Assembly: GCA_902490095.1 (NCBI GenBank)
Contig: CABUCQ010000099.1
Span: 1-7,844, forward strand
DNA from: an uncultured Collinsella sp.
GTDB lineage: Bacteria > Actinomycetota > Coriobacteriia > Coriobacteriales > Coriobacteriaceae
DNA: 7,844 nucleotides
Direction: 5' to 3'
Shown: piece after piece, positions 1 through 6,794 of the stretch
How positions within the stretch are numbered: the first letter of the stretch is position 1
How the letters are laid out: each line of letters begins with the position of its first letter
Translations under genes and position numbers: made by a program
The notes under the pieces: model-generated
Database searches by the model: none
Told to the model about the DNA's origin: nothing
What the model saw: the letters and a program-made list of their open reading frames with translations, nothing else

Positions 1-211
1 GCGGCGTGCATTTTTGGGAGTATTCAGCAGCCAAGGGTGCCTGCATACTGGATTTTGGGCGAAAGGCAGGCACCATGGACCGCATCCTGTAAAAAACGAG
101 CGGCTCTAGAGGCGTTGGGGCTCAGAATCGGGGCTTTCGGCGCAGTTTTGCACTCCCGCCCCCGCGCCCGCGGACCCCGGGATGCTGAATACTCCGGAAT
201 TTGCACGCCGC
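1..211. repeat. Element bounded by 32-nt imperfect terminal inverted repeats, cut by the window start
   Basis: Positions 1-32 and 180-211 are inverted copies of each other, identical at 27 of 32 bases. Both arms share GCGGCGTGCA and the 12-mer GAGTATTCAGCA. The right arm is followed by CCCCCTGGGGTACCC, and the matching part of the left arm would lie before position 1, so the element probably begins outside the window. The interior contains a smaller perfect hairpin (36-74) and a GC-rich tract (about 145-179). Short open frames cross it on both strands, but they follow the repeat arms and resemble no protein I know. The layout suggests a non-autonomous mobile or REP/MITE-like intergenic repeat. 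A structured RNA is the alternative. The inverted repeat is seen directly; its mobile nature is inferred. Confidence 0.6.
36..74. repeat. Perfect 9-bp hairpin inside the left-edge element
   Basis: GGTGCCTGC (36-44) and GCAGGCACC (66-74) are perfect reverse complements around a 21-nt spacer. Flanking CCA upstream and TGG downstream extend the symmetry with a small bulge. The hairpin lies just inside the left terminal repeat and would form a side arm if the whole element folded. No U-tract follows on either strand, so it is not an intrinsic terminator. Confidence 0.5.
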
Positions 212-238
212 CCCCTGGGGTACCCGTGGACAAGTAGC

Positions 239-275
239 AACCGCCCCGCCGAAATATGCATTCGATGGGGCGGTT
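239..275 (-). terminator. GC-rich hairpin downstream of the permease gene, possible terminator
   Basis: AACCGCCCC (239-247) pairs perfectly with GGGGCGGTT (267-275). An inner CGAA/TTCG stem (250-253 with 261-264) forms across a small internal loop. The hairpin lies about 60 nt past the permease stop codon and could end the four-gene transcript. Neither strand carries a real U-tract: minus continues TTGCTAC and plus continues TTTATGC. Termination is therefore inferred from position and stem stability. It might instead belong to the neighbouring repeat element, or protect the 3' end. Confidence 0.4.
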
Positions 276-335
276 TATGCAATAATGCGGATGTGGGTGC
301 GTCGGTAGCTCGCTACAGCTTGAATCCCAGGCAGG

Positions 336-3113
336 TTACTCGGCGCTCTTGAGGGCGCCGACCATGTCGATCTTGTTGAGCGTTCGGTTGGTGGCGAGGT
401 TGACGATAAACGTAAAGCCAAAGGAAAGCACCACGGCGAGCACGTAGCTTAGCGGCTCGACTTCGACGTCAAAGTACAGCGACGGCATCTGCAAAATGTA
501 CGTAAAACTCTCGGCCAGCAAGCCGCCCAGTGGCACGCCCAGCGCGGCGCCAATTGCCGTGAGGATCAACGTCTCCTTGTTGACGTAATGGTGCACCTCG
601 CCACGGCGGAAGCCCAGCACCTTGATGGTCGCCAGCTCGCGTTCGCGCTCGGAGATATTCGTGTTGGACAGCGTAAACACCACCACAAACGATAGGCACG
701 CCGCCATAAAGGTCACGAGCACCACGACGGAATTGATAATCGTAAAGTTCGCCTCGTAGTTCTCCCAATGCTCGGCCGTACTCGAAATCGTAAGCCAACC
801 GTCGCTCTTAAGATTCTTGCTAAACGCAATCTGGTCGGCCGACGAGCCCTTAAGCAGCACAAAGACGCCGTTGAGGCGTGCGCTTCGACCGAACGCGCGC
901 TCATAGGTGCCCTGCGTCATGTAAAGCGTGTTGCCCAGATAGTTAAGCGAAATGTCACTGACTTTGACCTTGGCAACATTGAGCGACGAATCCTGGACGT
1001 GTGCCGTATCGCCCGGCTGAATCCCCAGCACCAGCTGTGAACTCTTGCTCAGATACACGTCTCCGTCACGCAAAGACAGCGGCTCTTTGGACTCGTCCTC
1101 GAGGCGCACATAGTCGTCCAGGTCGTTCGTGCGGTCATCGGGCACCACGATCAGCTGCACGGTCTCGCTCTTGCCGCCAAACGTAAAGGTGACGTTGTCG
1201 GTCATAATCGGCAGCGTCGAAGTCACGGTCACGTTGGAATCATTGGCCGCGCTGCGCTCATCCAACGCCGCGCACGTCTGCGTAAAGTCATCGGGGTTGG
1301 CGACCGCCAGCAAGTCATAACGCGTGATATGCCCGTACTGTTTGGGCGAAAGCGCCACCGACGTATCGCGGATGCCCATACCGCAGATCACGAGCGCCGT
1401 GCAGCCGGCGATGCCGAAGATGGTCATAAAGGCGCGCTTTTTATAGCGGAATAGGTTGCGTGCAGCGACCTTGTTCAAAAAGCCCATGCGGCGCCAGATA
1501 AAGCCGATGCGCTCGAGCAAGATGCGCGAGCCAGCGCGCGGGGCCTTGGGACGCATAAGCGAGGCCGGGGTCTCGGCCATCTCGTGGCGGCAGGCGATAA
1601 TCGTGGCGCCCACCACGCCCACGGCAAACAGCGCCACCGACACGAGCGACGACACGATGTCGTACGAAAGCAGCATCTGGGGCAGTGAGTACATGTCGTC
1701 GAACACCGTAAACAGGAACAGCGGCAGGCCCACAAATCCGATGATGTTGCCGAGCACGCCGCCGATCAGACAAGCCCACAGCGCATAGTCCACGTATTTG
1801 GACAGGATGCGTCCGCGCGAATAGCCGAGCGCCTTATACAGGCCGATGAGCGTGCGCTCCTCCTCGACCATACGCGTGGCGGTGGTAAGGCTGATGAGCA
1901 CGGCGACGATAAAGAAGATGAACGGGAACACCGTGGCGATGGCCTCAATTGACGAGCTGTCGCTCTCCACGCTCGAGTAACTTGCGATGTTGCCGCGGTC
2001 CTGGATGTACCAGGTGCATTCGCCCAGATCGGAAAGCTCGGCGCGGGCATCGGCAAACTGTTGATCGGCGGCGGCGCGACGCTGATCCAGGTCGGCTTGC
2101 GCCTGCGCACGCTCGTCGCTGCCCTCGGCCATGCGGTTGATGTTGTCCTGCTCAATCCCAAAGAGCATATTCGCCTGACGCTCAGCCGCGTCCAAGCTCG
2201 CCGGCGTGTCGACCGTCAGCTCCTGGGCGCGCGCCTTCTCACGCTCCTCGCGGATCTTCTCGATATTGCCCTTGACCTCATTGATCTTTGCCGCGTAGGA
2301 ATCCGAATAGGAGTTGAGGCTCTTGGCTCCCTCGACGATCACGTGGACCGCGGAGTAGGAAGAAGATGTCGCGGCGTCCTCGCTCACATAGAACTTATAG
2401 TCCGCCGCCGAAGCAGCGCGAAAGGCGTTGACTGTCGAGTCAGAACTTACATCAGTGGGGTCGAGGACCTCAGCCGTAATGGTGTAATCGCCCGCGGCAA
2501 ACTGGTCCTTGGCGCTTTGATTGGACGAGCTCGCGTCATTGGCGGCAAAACTCACCGTATCGCCGATTTTCTTGCCCGATGCCTTCAGGAACTTCGAAGT
2601 CACCGCGACTTCATCAGCGCTCTCGGGCAAATCGCCGTTCACGAGCACCGGCTGATCGATGTTCTCCTTGGAGAGACTCTGCACGACCACGCGCTCGCGC
2701 GCTGTGCCCACGGCGGTGTAGGCGGTCTCGGTGTAGATGCCCTCGGCCGTTTCGACGCCATCGACCTCTTGTATGGCGTCGAGATCATCGTCAGTCAGGC
2801 CATAGGTCGACTGCACGTTAATGTCATAGACATTTTGCTGGTCGAAGTAGGCATCAACCGAATCACACAGGTCCTCGCAACCCGCCTTAAGGCCGCACAT
2901 CACGCTCACGCCAAGCGCGGTGATGACCACGATTGACAAAAAGCGCTTAAGACTGCCTCGGATTGTGCGGTAGATGCCACGGCGAAAAACCGTCGGCACC
3001 ATATCGTTTGAGCTTTGGGCAGTGCGGTAGGTCGTAAAATCCTGCTCGCGCTCCGTGTTCTGCGCGTCGCGGCGTAGGCTGTTTTGGCGGTCTTGGTCCA
3101 TGGGCGCTACCAC
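336..3113 (-). CDS. ABC transporter permease with two FtsX-type units and a long extracytoplasmic coiled coil
   Basis: This is the membrane subunit of an ABC system whose ATPase is encoded just upstream. About eight membrane segments are visible, at roughly residues 57-77, 393-412, 445-470, 485-508, 560-580, 792-815, 848-870 and 887-908. They form two FtsX-like halves, each with a large outer domain between its first and second helix. The first outer domain (80-390) includes a charged, Ala/Glu/Arg-rich helix, probably a coiled coil (about 275-360). Coupling segments rich in charged residues (EEERTLIGLYKALGYSRG and ERERELATIKVLGFRRG) follow TM2 and TM6, as usual in FtsX permeases. The GTG at 3113 overlaps the ATPase stop by 7 nt. 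An ATG at 3101 (residue 5) is an equally possible start, and neither has a strong ribosome binding site, so translation is probably coupled. Family members export lipoproteins, peptides or drugs, or transmit force to envelope enzymes. The substrate here is unknown. Confidence 0.9.
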   Translation of the reverse strand: MVAPMDQDRQNSLRRDAQNTEREQDFTTYRTAQSSNDMVPTVFRRGIYRTIRGSLKRFLSIVVITALGVSVMCGLKAGCEDLCDSVDAYFDQQNVYDINVQSTYGLTDDDLDAIQEVDGVETAEGIYTETAYTAVGTARERVVVQSLSKENIDQPVLVNGDLPESADEVAVTSKFLKASGKKIGDTVSFAANDASSSNQSAKDQFAAGDYTITAEVLDPTDVSSDSTVNAFRAASAADYKFYVSEDAATSSSYSAVHVIVEGAKSLNSYSDSYAAKINEVKGNIEKIREEREKARAQELTVDTPASLDAAERQANMLFGIEQDNINRMAEGSDERAQAQADLDQRRAAADQQFADARAELSDLGECTWYIQDRGNIASYSSVESDSSSIEAIATVFPFIFFIVAVLISLTTATRMVEEERTLIGLYKALGYSRGRILSKYVDYALWACLIGGVLGNIIGFVGLPLFLFTVFDDMYSLPQMLLSYDIVSSLVSVALFAVGVVGATIIACRHEMAETPASLMRPKAPRAGSRILLERIGFIWRRMGFLNKVAARNLFRYKKRAFMTIFGIAGCTALVICGMGIRDTSVALSPKQYGHITRYDLLAVANPDDFTQTCAALDERSAANDSNVTVTSTLPIMTDNVTFTFGGKSETVQLIVVPDDRTNDLDDYVRLEDESKEPLSLRDGDVYLSKSSQLVLGIQPGDTAHVQDSSLNVAKVKVSDISLNYLGNTLYMTQGTYERAFGRSARLNGVFVLLKGSSADQIAFSKNLKSDGWLTISSTAEHWENYEANFTIINSVVVLVTFMAACLSFVVVFTLSNTNISERERELATIKVLGFRRGEVHHYVNKETLILTAIGAALGVPLGGLLAESFTYILQMPSLYFDVEVEPLSYVLAVVLSFGFTFIVNLATNRTLNKIDMVGALKSAE

Positions 3114-3808
3114 TCGATCGTCTCGATAGGCACGGGATTTTGCTGGACCGTCTCGCTCTCCACGCGACCGTTCTTAAAGCGGATCAGGCGATCGGCCATG
3201 GGCGCCAGCGCGGAGTTGTGGGTGATGATGATGACCGTAATGCCATGCTTGCGGCAAGTGTCCTGCAGCAGCTGCAAGATCTGCTTGCCGGTTTTATAGT
3301 CAAGTGCGCCCGTGGGCTCGTCGCACAAAAGCAGCTTGGGGTTCTTTGCCAGTGCGCGGGCAATGGACACGCGCTGCTGCTCGCCGCCCGAAAGCTGCGC
3401 GGGGAAGTTGGCGAGGCGCTCACCCAAGCCAACCTGGCAAAGCGTTTGCTCGGCATCGAGCGAATCGGGGCAGATTTGCGCCGCAAGCTCAACATTTTCG
3501 AGCGCCGTCAGGTTGGGGACCAGATTGTAGAACTGGAAGACAAAGCCGACATCGGCGCGGCGGTAATCCACGAGCTGAGCCTCGTTGGCGGAGCTCACGT
3601 CGCGCCCGTCCACCGTCACGGTGCCGGAGGTCGCCGTATCCATGCCGCCCAGAATGTTGAGCGCCGTGGTCTTGCCGGCACCCGAAGCACCCAAAATGAT
3701 GGCGAGCTCGCCGCGCTCGACCGTAAAGCTCGCGCCGTCGAGTGCGTGAATGCGGGCGTCGCCCTCGCCGTATGCCTTGATGACGTCTTTGAATTCGATA
3801 TAAGCCAT
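3107..3808 (-). CDS. ABC transporter ATP-binding protein, MacB/LolD/FtsE type
   Basis: This 233-residue cytoplasmic ATPase would power the permease encoded immediately downstream. All the nucleotide-binding elements are intact: Walker [10 protein letters not shown] (40-48), Q-loop glutamine 92 in [10 protein letters not shown], the ABC signature LSGGEQQR (139-146), Walker B LLLCDEP with Asp163 and Glu164, a D-loop GALD (167-170) and the switch histidine 197 in ITHN. The length and the [16 protein letters not shown] segment are typical of the MacB/LolD/BceA branch that pairs with FtsX permeases. ATG 3808 is the first possible start, since an in-frame stop lies at 3839-3841. Its ribosome binding site is weak (GGGA, about 9 nt away). 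The 85-nt gap from the kinase gene shows no convincing terminator or promoter, although a TAATAC at about -40 was noted. Cotranscription with the kinase gene is therefore likely. Confidence 0.95.
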   Translation of the reverse strand: MAYIEFKDVIKAYGEGDARIHALDGASFTVERGELAIILGASGAGKTTALNILGGMDTATSGTVTVDGRDVSSANEAQLVDYRRADVGFVFQFYNLVPNLTALENVELAAQICPDSLDAEQTLCQVGLGERLANFPAQLSGGEQQRVSIARALAKNPKLLLCDEPTGALDYKTGKQILQLLQDTCRKHGITVIIITHNSALAPMADRLIRFKNGRVESETVQQNPVPIETIEW

Positions 3809-3893
3809 CGATCGGTTCCCATCTGGTCGGATAACTCTTTAGTATTACCCATTTCGCACCGACTAAAAAGGGACGGGTTTATTTTGGCAGGTT

Positions 3894-5273
3894 TTAGAGG
3901 CGGACGGTGAAGGTGATCTGGTTACCGTGGCCGCAGACAGAAGCGCTCCCGCCATGGGCCTCGGCGATGGCGCGCACGACGGATAGGCCCACGCCCGAGC
4001 CGCCCGTCTTGGAGCTACGCGAGACGTCTGCACGGTAGAAGCGGTCGAACAGCCGGTCCAGGTCGCCCTCGGGCAGCTCATCAACAGCATTCGATACGAC
4101 AAGCTCGGCCGAGCCTTTGCCCGCACCGCGCGAAACAGCACGCAAACTCAACTCAATCACGCTGCCCTCGCTTGCGTAGCGTGTGGCGTTGTCCAGCAGC
4201 AGCTCAACAACCTGCGCCACTGCCGCGGCATCGGCATGGGCCCGCACACCGCTCGCGATCGACGTCGACAGCCGCTTTCCGCGCGAAACCGCCACCGATT
4301 CAAACGGCGCCGCAGCCTTGTCCACGGCCTCCGAAAGATCGATCGCCGTCATGGCAAAGCCGGCCGAACCCTCGTCCATACGCGTCAGGAACACCAGACG
4401 CTCCGTCAGCGCCGTCAGCCGCGCGACCTGCTCGTGAATGCTCTGCGTCCACTCGCTCTCGCCGCTCTCGATCTCTTGCACCTCGTTGGCGGCGTCAATT
4501 ACAGCCAGCGGCGTCTTGATCTCGTGGCTCGCGTCGGTAATGAAGCGCTTCTGTTTGCTATAACTCTCGACCATCGGCCGAATTACAGCACCCGAGGCCA
4601 CCGTCACAATCGCCAATACCGCCAGCCAGCCAATGCAGCTGATGGCCACGCTCGCGCTTAAAAACGAATGAAAGCTTGTGAGCTCGCGTGAACAGTCGAC
4701 GAATACATAGGTTGTCTCGTCGCCCTGAACCGTAACCGTATAGCGGTAGTTACCAGAAAAGCCCGAGGTCAAACCCTTGGAATACAGTCCTGCAGCGATG
4801 CGGGCGGCACGCTTGGCGCCCACCGCGGCAATGCGGGCCGTGTTGACATCGGTCACCTGCCCGCCAGCAATCGACACCGTAAAGTAGCGCGTGTCGAAGG
4901 GAGACTCCGCCGTCATGCCTTCAAAATGCCCATCGCGAATGGCCGCCCGGTTACCGGTAGCAACCTTGCCGACAACCGCATCCTGACCGGGACCGGTCTT
5001 AGGCTCGTCCTCCCCATCAATGCCATCCTTGCCCGCCAGGATATAGTCCAGGCGAGCGTCGGCCATTTTACAGACATGCGAATAATTGACGACGTTGATG
5101 CCGGCAATAATGAGCGTAAGCACGGCGGTCACGGCACCCATGGCAACCAGGATGAACTTACGACGCAGACGACGTCCCATTGCACTGGCAGCATCGGCGC
5201 GCCCCGGATTACCCGAGTCTGCGCCCATGCCGAGCTTTGCCGTCGTGCGCTTCCACCACGCACTCGCGCTCAC
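3894..5273 (-). CDS. Membrane sensor histidine kinase
   Basis: This 459-residue two-component kinase is the expected partner of the regulator encoded 2 nt upstream. After a basic N-terminus comes TM1 (about 40-62), an extracytoplasmic sensor domain (63-205) and TM2 (206-231). A short linker without a clear HAMP domain leads to the HisKA box FITDASHEIKTPLAVID, with phospho-acceptor His250. The ATPase domain has the N-box LLLDNATRYA (Asn362), an F-box LFDRFYRAD and the G2 box TGGSGVGLS (423-431). The usual DxGxG G1 box is replaced by SNAVDELPEGD, a variant I know from related Gram-positive kinases. The TRYF and DCSREL segments of the sensor domain recall a common clostridial kinase family. The GTG start at 5273 is supported by AGGAGG at 5284-5289, 10 nt away. 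Later in-frame ATGs (residues 16 and 32) lack such a site. The signal is unknown; an envelope or peptide stress signal is inferred from the ABC neighbours. Confidence 0.93.
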   Translation of the reverse strand: MSASAWWKRTTAKLGMGADSGNPGRADAASAMGRRLRRKFILVAMGAVTAVLTLIIAGINVVNYSHVCKMADARLDYILAGKDGIDGEDEPKTGPGQDAVVGKVATGNRAAIRDGHFEGMTAESPFDTRYFTVSIAGGQVTDVNTARIAAVGAKRAARIAAGLYSKGLTSGFSGNYRYTVTVQGDETTYVFVDCSRELTSFHSFLSASVAISCIGWLAVLAIVTVASGAVIRPMVESYSKQKRFITDASHEIKTPLAVIDAANEVQEIESGESEWTQSIHEQVARLTALTERLVFLTRMDEGSAGFAMTAIDLSEAVDKAAAPFESVAVSRGKRLSTSIASGVRAHADAAAVAQVVELLLDNATRYASEGSVIELSLRAVSRGAGKGSAELVVSNAVDELPEGDLDRLFDRFYRADVSRSSKTGGSGVGLSVVRAIAEAHGGSASVCGHGNQITFTVRL

Positions 5274-5275
5274 GC

Positions 5276-5959
5276 CTATTCGCCCTCCTCAACAACCTCG
5301 AGCGAATAGCCCTGGTTGCGCGATGCGCGGATGACCACGTTGGCACCAAGCGCCGTCAGCTTTTTGCGCAGGTAGGAGATATAGACCCACACCACGTTGG
5401 CACCTTCGGGTGCGTCCTCGCCCCAGACCTCGAGCATCAGACGCTCGGTGGGCATGCGCGTGCCGGCGTTGCGCATAAAGAGCTCCATAAGCTGAAACTC
5501 ACGATTAGCCAGATGCTCCTCGCCCAAAGGCCCAACGAGTGTGCACGATGCTGTGTCGAGGCGCACGTTGCCCACGCTGAGCGTCGTGGCGTCAATTGCC
5601 GTCGCGGCGCGCGTCATGGCACGAATACGCGCAAGCAGCTCCTTGGCGGCAAACGGCTTGGTCAGGTAATCGTTGGCACCGGCATCCAGACCCTCGACCT
5701 TATCGGACACCTCGCTTTTGGCCGTAAGCATGATGATGGGCAGGCGTTTGCCGGCCTCACGCGTGCGCTTGAGCACCTCAATGCCATCCATGCCGGGCAT
5801 CATGATGTCCAGGATTGCGGCGTCGTAATCGTTGGTGAGTAGATACTCGAGCGCCGTCAGGCCGTCGAGCGCGGTGTCGACCTCGTAGTCGCTATGTTGA
5901 AGAATCGCGGTAAGAGCGCGGGAGAGGCCGGGTTCGTCCTCGGCAAGCATCAACTTCAT
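5276..5959 (-). CDS. OmpR/PhoB-family response regulator
   Basis: This 227-residue DNA-binding regulator would be phosphorylated by the adjacent kinase. The receiver domain (1-118) has the acidic pocket Glu7/Asp8, phospho-acceptor Asp51 in AILDIMMPGMDG, switch Thr79 in MLTAK and Lys101 in TKPF. All are the canonical residues. The C-terminal winged helix (about 125-222) carries LANREFQLMELFMRNAG and WVYISYLRKKL, typical of the OmpR family. ATG 5959 is preceded by AAAGGAG (5965-5971) at 5-nt spacing. It is the first gene of the presumed operon with the kinase, ATPase and permease. Direct repeats and a -35 box upstream point to autoregulation. The domain calls are clear; the target genes beyond its own operon are not known. 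Confidence 0.96.
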   Translation of the reverse strand: MKLMLAEDEPGLSRALTAILQHSDYEVDTALDGLTALEYLLTNDYDAAILDIMMPGMDGIEVLKRTREAGKRLPIIMLTAKSEVSDKVEGLDAGANDYLTKPFAAKELLARIRAMTRAATAIDATTLSVGNVRLDTASCTLVGPLGEEHLANREFQLMELFMRNAGTRMPTERLMLEVWGEDAPEGANVVWVYISYLRKKLTALGANVVIRASRNQGYSLEVVEEGE

Positions 5960-5991
5960 AGTTGCTCCTTTGGCGCATGGCTATACAGGTT

Positions 5992-6021
5992 TTGATACTG
6001 CCGATAATAGCGTACCGTCAA
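5992..6021 (-). promoter_or_regulatory. Candidate sigma-70 type promoter of the regulator-kinase-ABC operon
   Basis: On the minus strand, TTGACG (6016-6021) and TATCAA (5992-5997) are separated by 18 bp. The -35 box is nearly consensus and the -10 box is imperfect. This would place the start of transcription near 5985, leaving a leader of about 26 nt that includes the AAAGGAG ribosome binding site. A good -35 with a poor -10 and adjacent direct repeats suggests an activated promoter. A second TATTAT lies inside the spacer, but it has no -35 at proper distance. Confidence 0.5.
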
Positions 6022-6023
6022 CC

Positions 6024-6042
6024 GCCTTAGCGCAGCCTTAGC
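6024..6042 (-). promoter_or_regulatory. Tandem direct-repeat operator, probable response-regulator binding site
   Basis: The minus strand reads GCTAAGGC-TGC-GCTAAGGC. These are two perfect 8-bp direct repeats with an 11-bp period, and the proximal one ends 2 bp upstream of the TTGACG -35 box. OmpR/PhoB-family regulators bind head-to-tail repeats spaced one helical turn (10-11 bp), commonly abutting the -35 region of genes they activate. This site lies directly upstream of such a regulator gene, so autoregulation is the simplest reading. The repeat is seen directly; the binding protein is inferred. Confidence 0.6.
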
Positions 6043-6049
6043 TGCTCAA

Positions 6050-6073
6050 CCTGCGCGTTTTTAAATACGCAGG
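6050..6073. repeat. 6-bp inverted repeat with AT-rich loop
   Basis: CCTGCG (6050-6055) and CGCAGG (6068-6073) flank a 12-nt loop containing TTTTTAAATA. It lies just upstream of the direct-repeat operator. The AT-rich loop in a GC-rich region could act as an upstream (UP-like) or bending element, or be part of a larger binding region. No terminator-like U-tract follows the closing arm on either strand. Its function is unknown. Confidence 0.35.
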
Positions 6074-6077
6074 ATAT

Positions 6078-6097
6078 GGCTTAGCCAAACTTAAGGC
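6078..6097. promoter_or_regulatory. Further operator-like half sites upstream of the response regulator gene
   Basis: The perfect odd dyad GGCTTAGCC (6078-6086) contains GGCTTAGC. This differs at one base from the plus-strand form GCCTTAGC of the operator repeat at 6024-6042. CTTAAGGC (6090-6097) is a related site in the opposite orientation. The dyad starts 43 bp, about four helical turns, from the start of the distal operator repeat. It could be an upstream auxiliary site for the same regulator. The match is short and could be chance. Confidence 0.3.
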
Positions 6098-6115
6098 GCA
6101 CGTGTCGAGCGCTTT

Positions 6116-6163
6116 GACGCATGCCGAGCGCGAAGGGACAGTGACTCGTCCTTTCACGGCGTC
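6116..6163. repeat. Imperfect stem-loop between ogt and the regulator operon
   Basis: In plus-strand order, GAC (6116-6118), GCCG (6123-6126) and AAGGGAC (6133-6139) pair with GTCCTTT (6148-6154), CGGC (6157-6160) and GTC (6161-6163). The pairing includes one G-U wobble and is interrupted by internal loops. It begins about 25 nt downstream of the ogt stop, so it could mark the ogt 3' end. There is no U-tract, and termination is only a guess. Confidence 0.25.
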
Positions 6164-6187
6164 CTAGTTATGCAAAGTGCTCGAGCG

Positions 6188-6766
6188 TTACTCCTCGTAC
6201 GCGCCCTCAAGCCGCAGCAGCCACTCCTTGCGGTCGAGGCCGCCGGCATATCCGTTGAGCGAACCATCGGCGGCAACCACGCGATGGCACGGCACAATAA
6301 TCGAAATGGGATTACGCGCGACCGCGGCCCCCACGGCACGGGGAGACGCAACGGGCGCTTCGTTTCCCGGTACACGATGTCGAGCCGCAACACGCTGAGC
6401 GATCTCGCCATACGTAACGACCTCGCCACGCGGAATTGAAAGCAGCTCAAACCAAACCTCGCGCTGAAACGCCGTACCAATCATATGCAACGGCGGTGTA
6501 AACCGAGGCTCCTGCCCCGCAAAATAAGCATTCAGCCAAGCCCAAGAACGCTCAAGCACCGAAGAAGCCGCGCCATTTGCCGGCCTCACCGAAGACATCC
6601 CACCGGTACCAGAAACCGCATCGGCACCTTCAACATGTTCGGGATCTTCTTTCAGAAGCGTGGAGCCAAAGTGCTCCTGCCCCTCAAACCAAAGCCCCGT
6701 CAAACCGCGGCCATCAGCGGCAAGCAGGATTTCGCCCAAAGGCGAAGCAAACGTCGTCGTGACCAC
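6188..6766 (-). CDS. ogt: Methylated-DNA--[protein]-cysteine S-methyltransferase
   Basis: This suicide DNA-repair enzyme transfers the alkyl group of O6-methylguanine (and O4-methylthymine) to its own cysteine. The active-site PCHR motif is at 159-162 (Cys160), within NPISIIVPCHRVVAADGSL. It is followed by NGYAGGLDRKEWLL, the usual C-terminal signature. Tyr119 in VVTYGEIA and Arg143 in SPRAVGAAVARNP match the DNA-binding helix-turn-helix with its arginine finger. At 192 residues it is longer than the usual 155-175. One extra stretch lies at about 39-68, low-complexity and Gly/Ser/Ala-rich, in the N-terminal domain. A second of about ten residues (129-139) sits between the recognition-helix segments. 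The start GTG 6766 has AAAGGAG (6773-6779) 6 nt upstream. It appears to be a single-gene unit. The symbol follows the Ogt/MGMT family; the exact paralogue name is uncertain. Confidence 0.95.
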   Translation of the reverse strand: MVTTTFASPLGEILLAADGRGLTGLWFEGQEHFGSTLLKEDPEHVEGADAVSGTGGMSSVRPANGAASSVLERSWAWLNAYFAGQEPRFTPPLHMIGTAFQREVWFELLSIPRGEVVTYGEIAQRVAARHRVPGNEAPVASPRAVGAAVARNPISIIVPCHRVVAADGSLNGYAGGLDRKEWLLRLEGAYEE

Positions 6767-6772
6767 CAGCGG

Positions 6773-6779
6773 CTCCTTT
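6773..6779 (-). promoter_or_regulatory. Ribosome binding site that fixes the GTG start of ogt
   Basis: AAAGGAG on the minus strand lies 6 nt upstream of GTG 6766. This supports that codon over the adjacent in-frame GTC and CTG codons. It is a strong Shine-Dalgarno match with good spacing. Confidence 0.7.
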
Positions 6780-6794
6780 CAAAACTCCGCAAAC

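Noticed and set aside
24..237. Overlapping 66- and 69-codon open frames on both strands at the left edge
   Set aside because: Both follow the inverted-repeat element, share its symmetry and lack a ribosome binding site or known domain. They are more likely artefacts of the repeat than genes.
305..316. GTAGCTCGCTAC small palindrome as a terminator
   Set aside because: The stem is only 4-5 bp with no U-tract. It is too weak to call.
2061..2936. Long plus-strand open frame (about 290 codons) opposite the permease
   Set aside because: It is antisense to a well-supported FtsX permease. Its translation is Arg/His/Leu/Val-rich without a recognisable domain, as expected from a GC-rich mirror frame.
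3809..3893. Possible separate promoter for the ABC genes (TAATAC near 3845)
   Set aside because: No -35 box lies at acceptable spacing, and no copy of the upstream direct repeat was found, so cotranscription with the kinase is the simpler reading.
3140..3910. Plus-strand open frame of about 256 codons opposite the ABC ATPase
   Set aside because: It mirrors the ATPase gene, whose Walker A, signature and Walker B motifs are all present in the minus frame. The antisense product matches no family.
5180..5842. Plus-strand open frame of about 220 codons opposite the response regulator
   Set aside because: It is a shadow of the regulator and the start of the kinase. It has no ribosome binding site and no domain.
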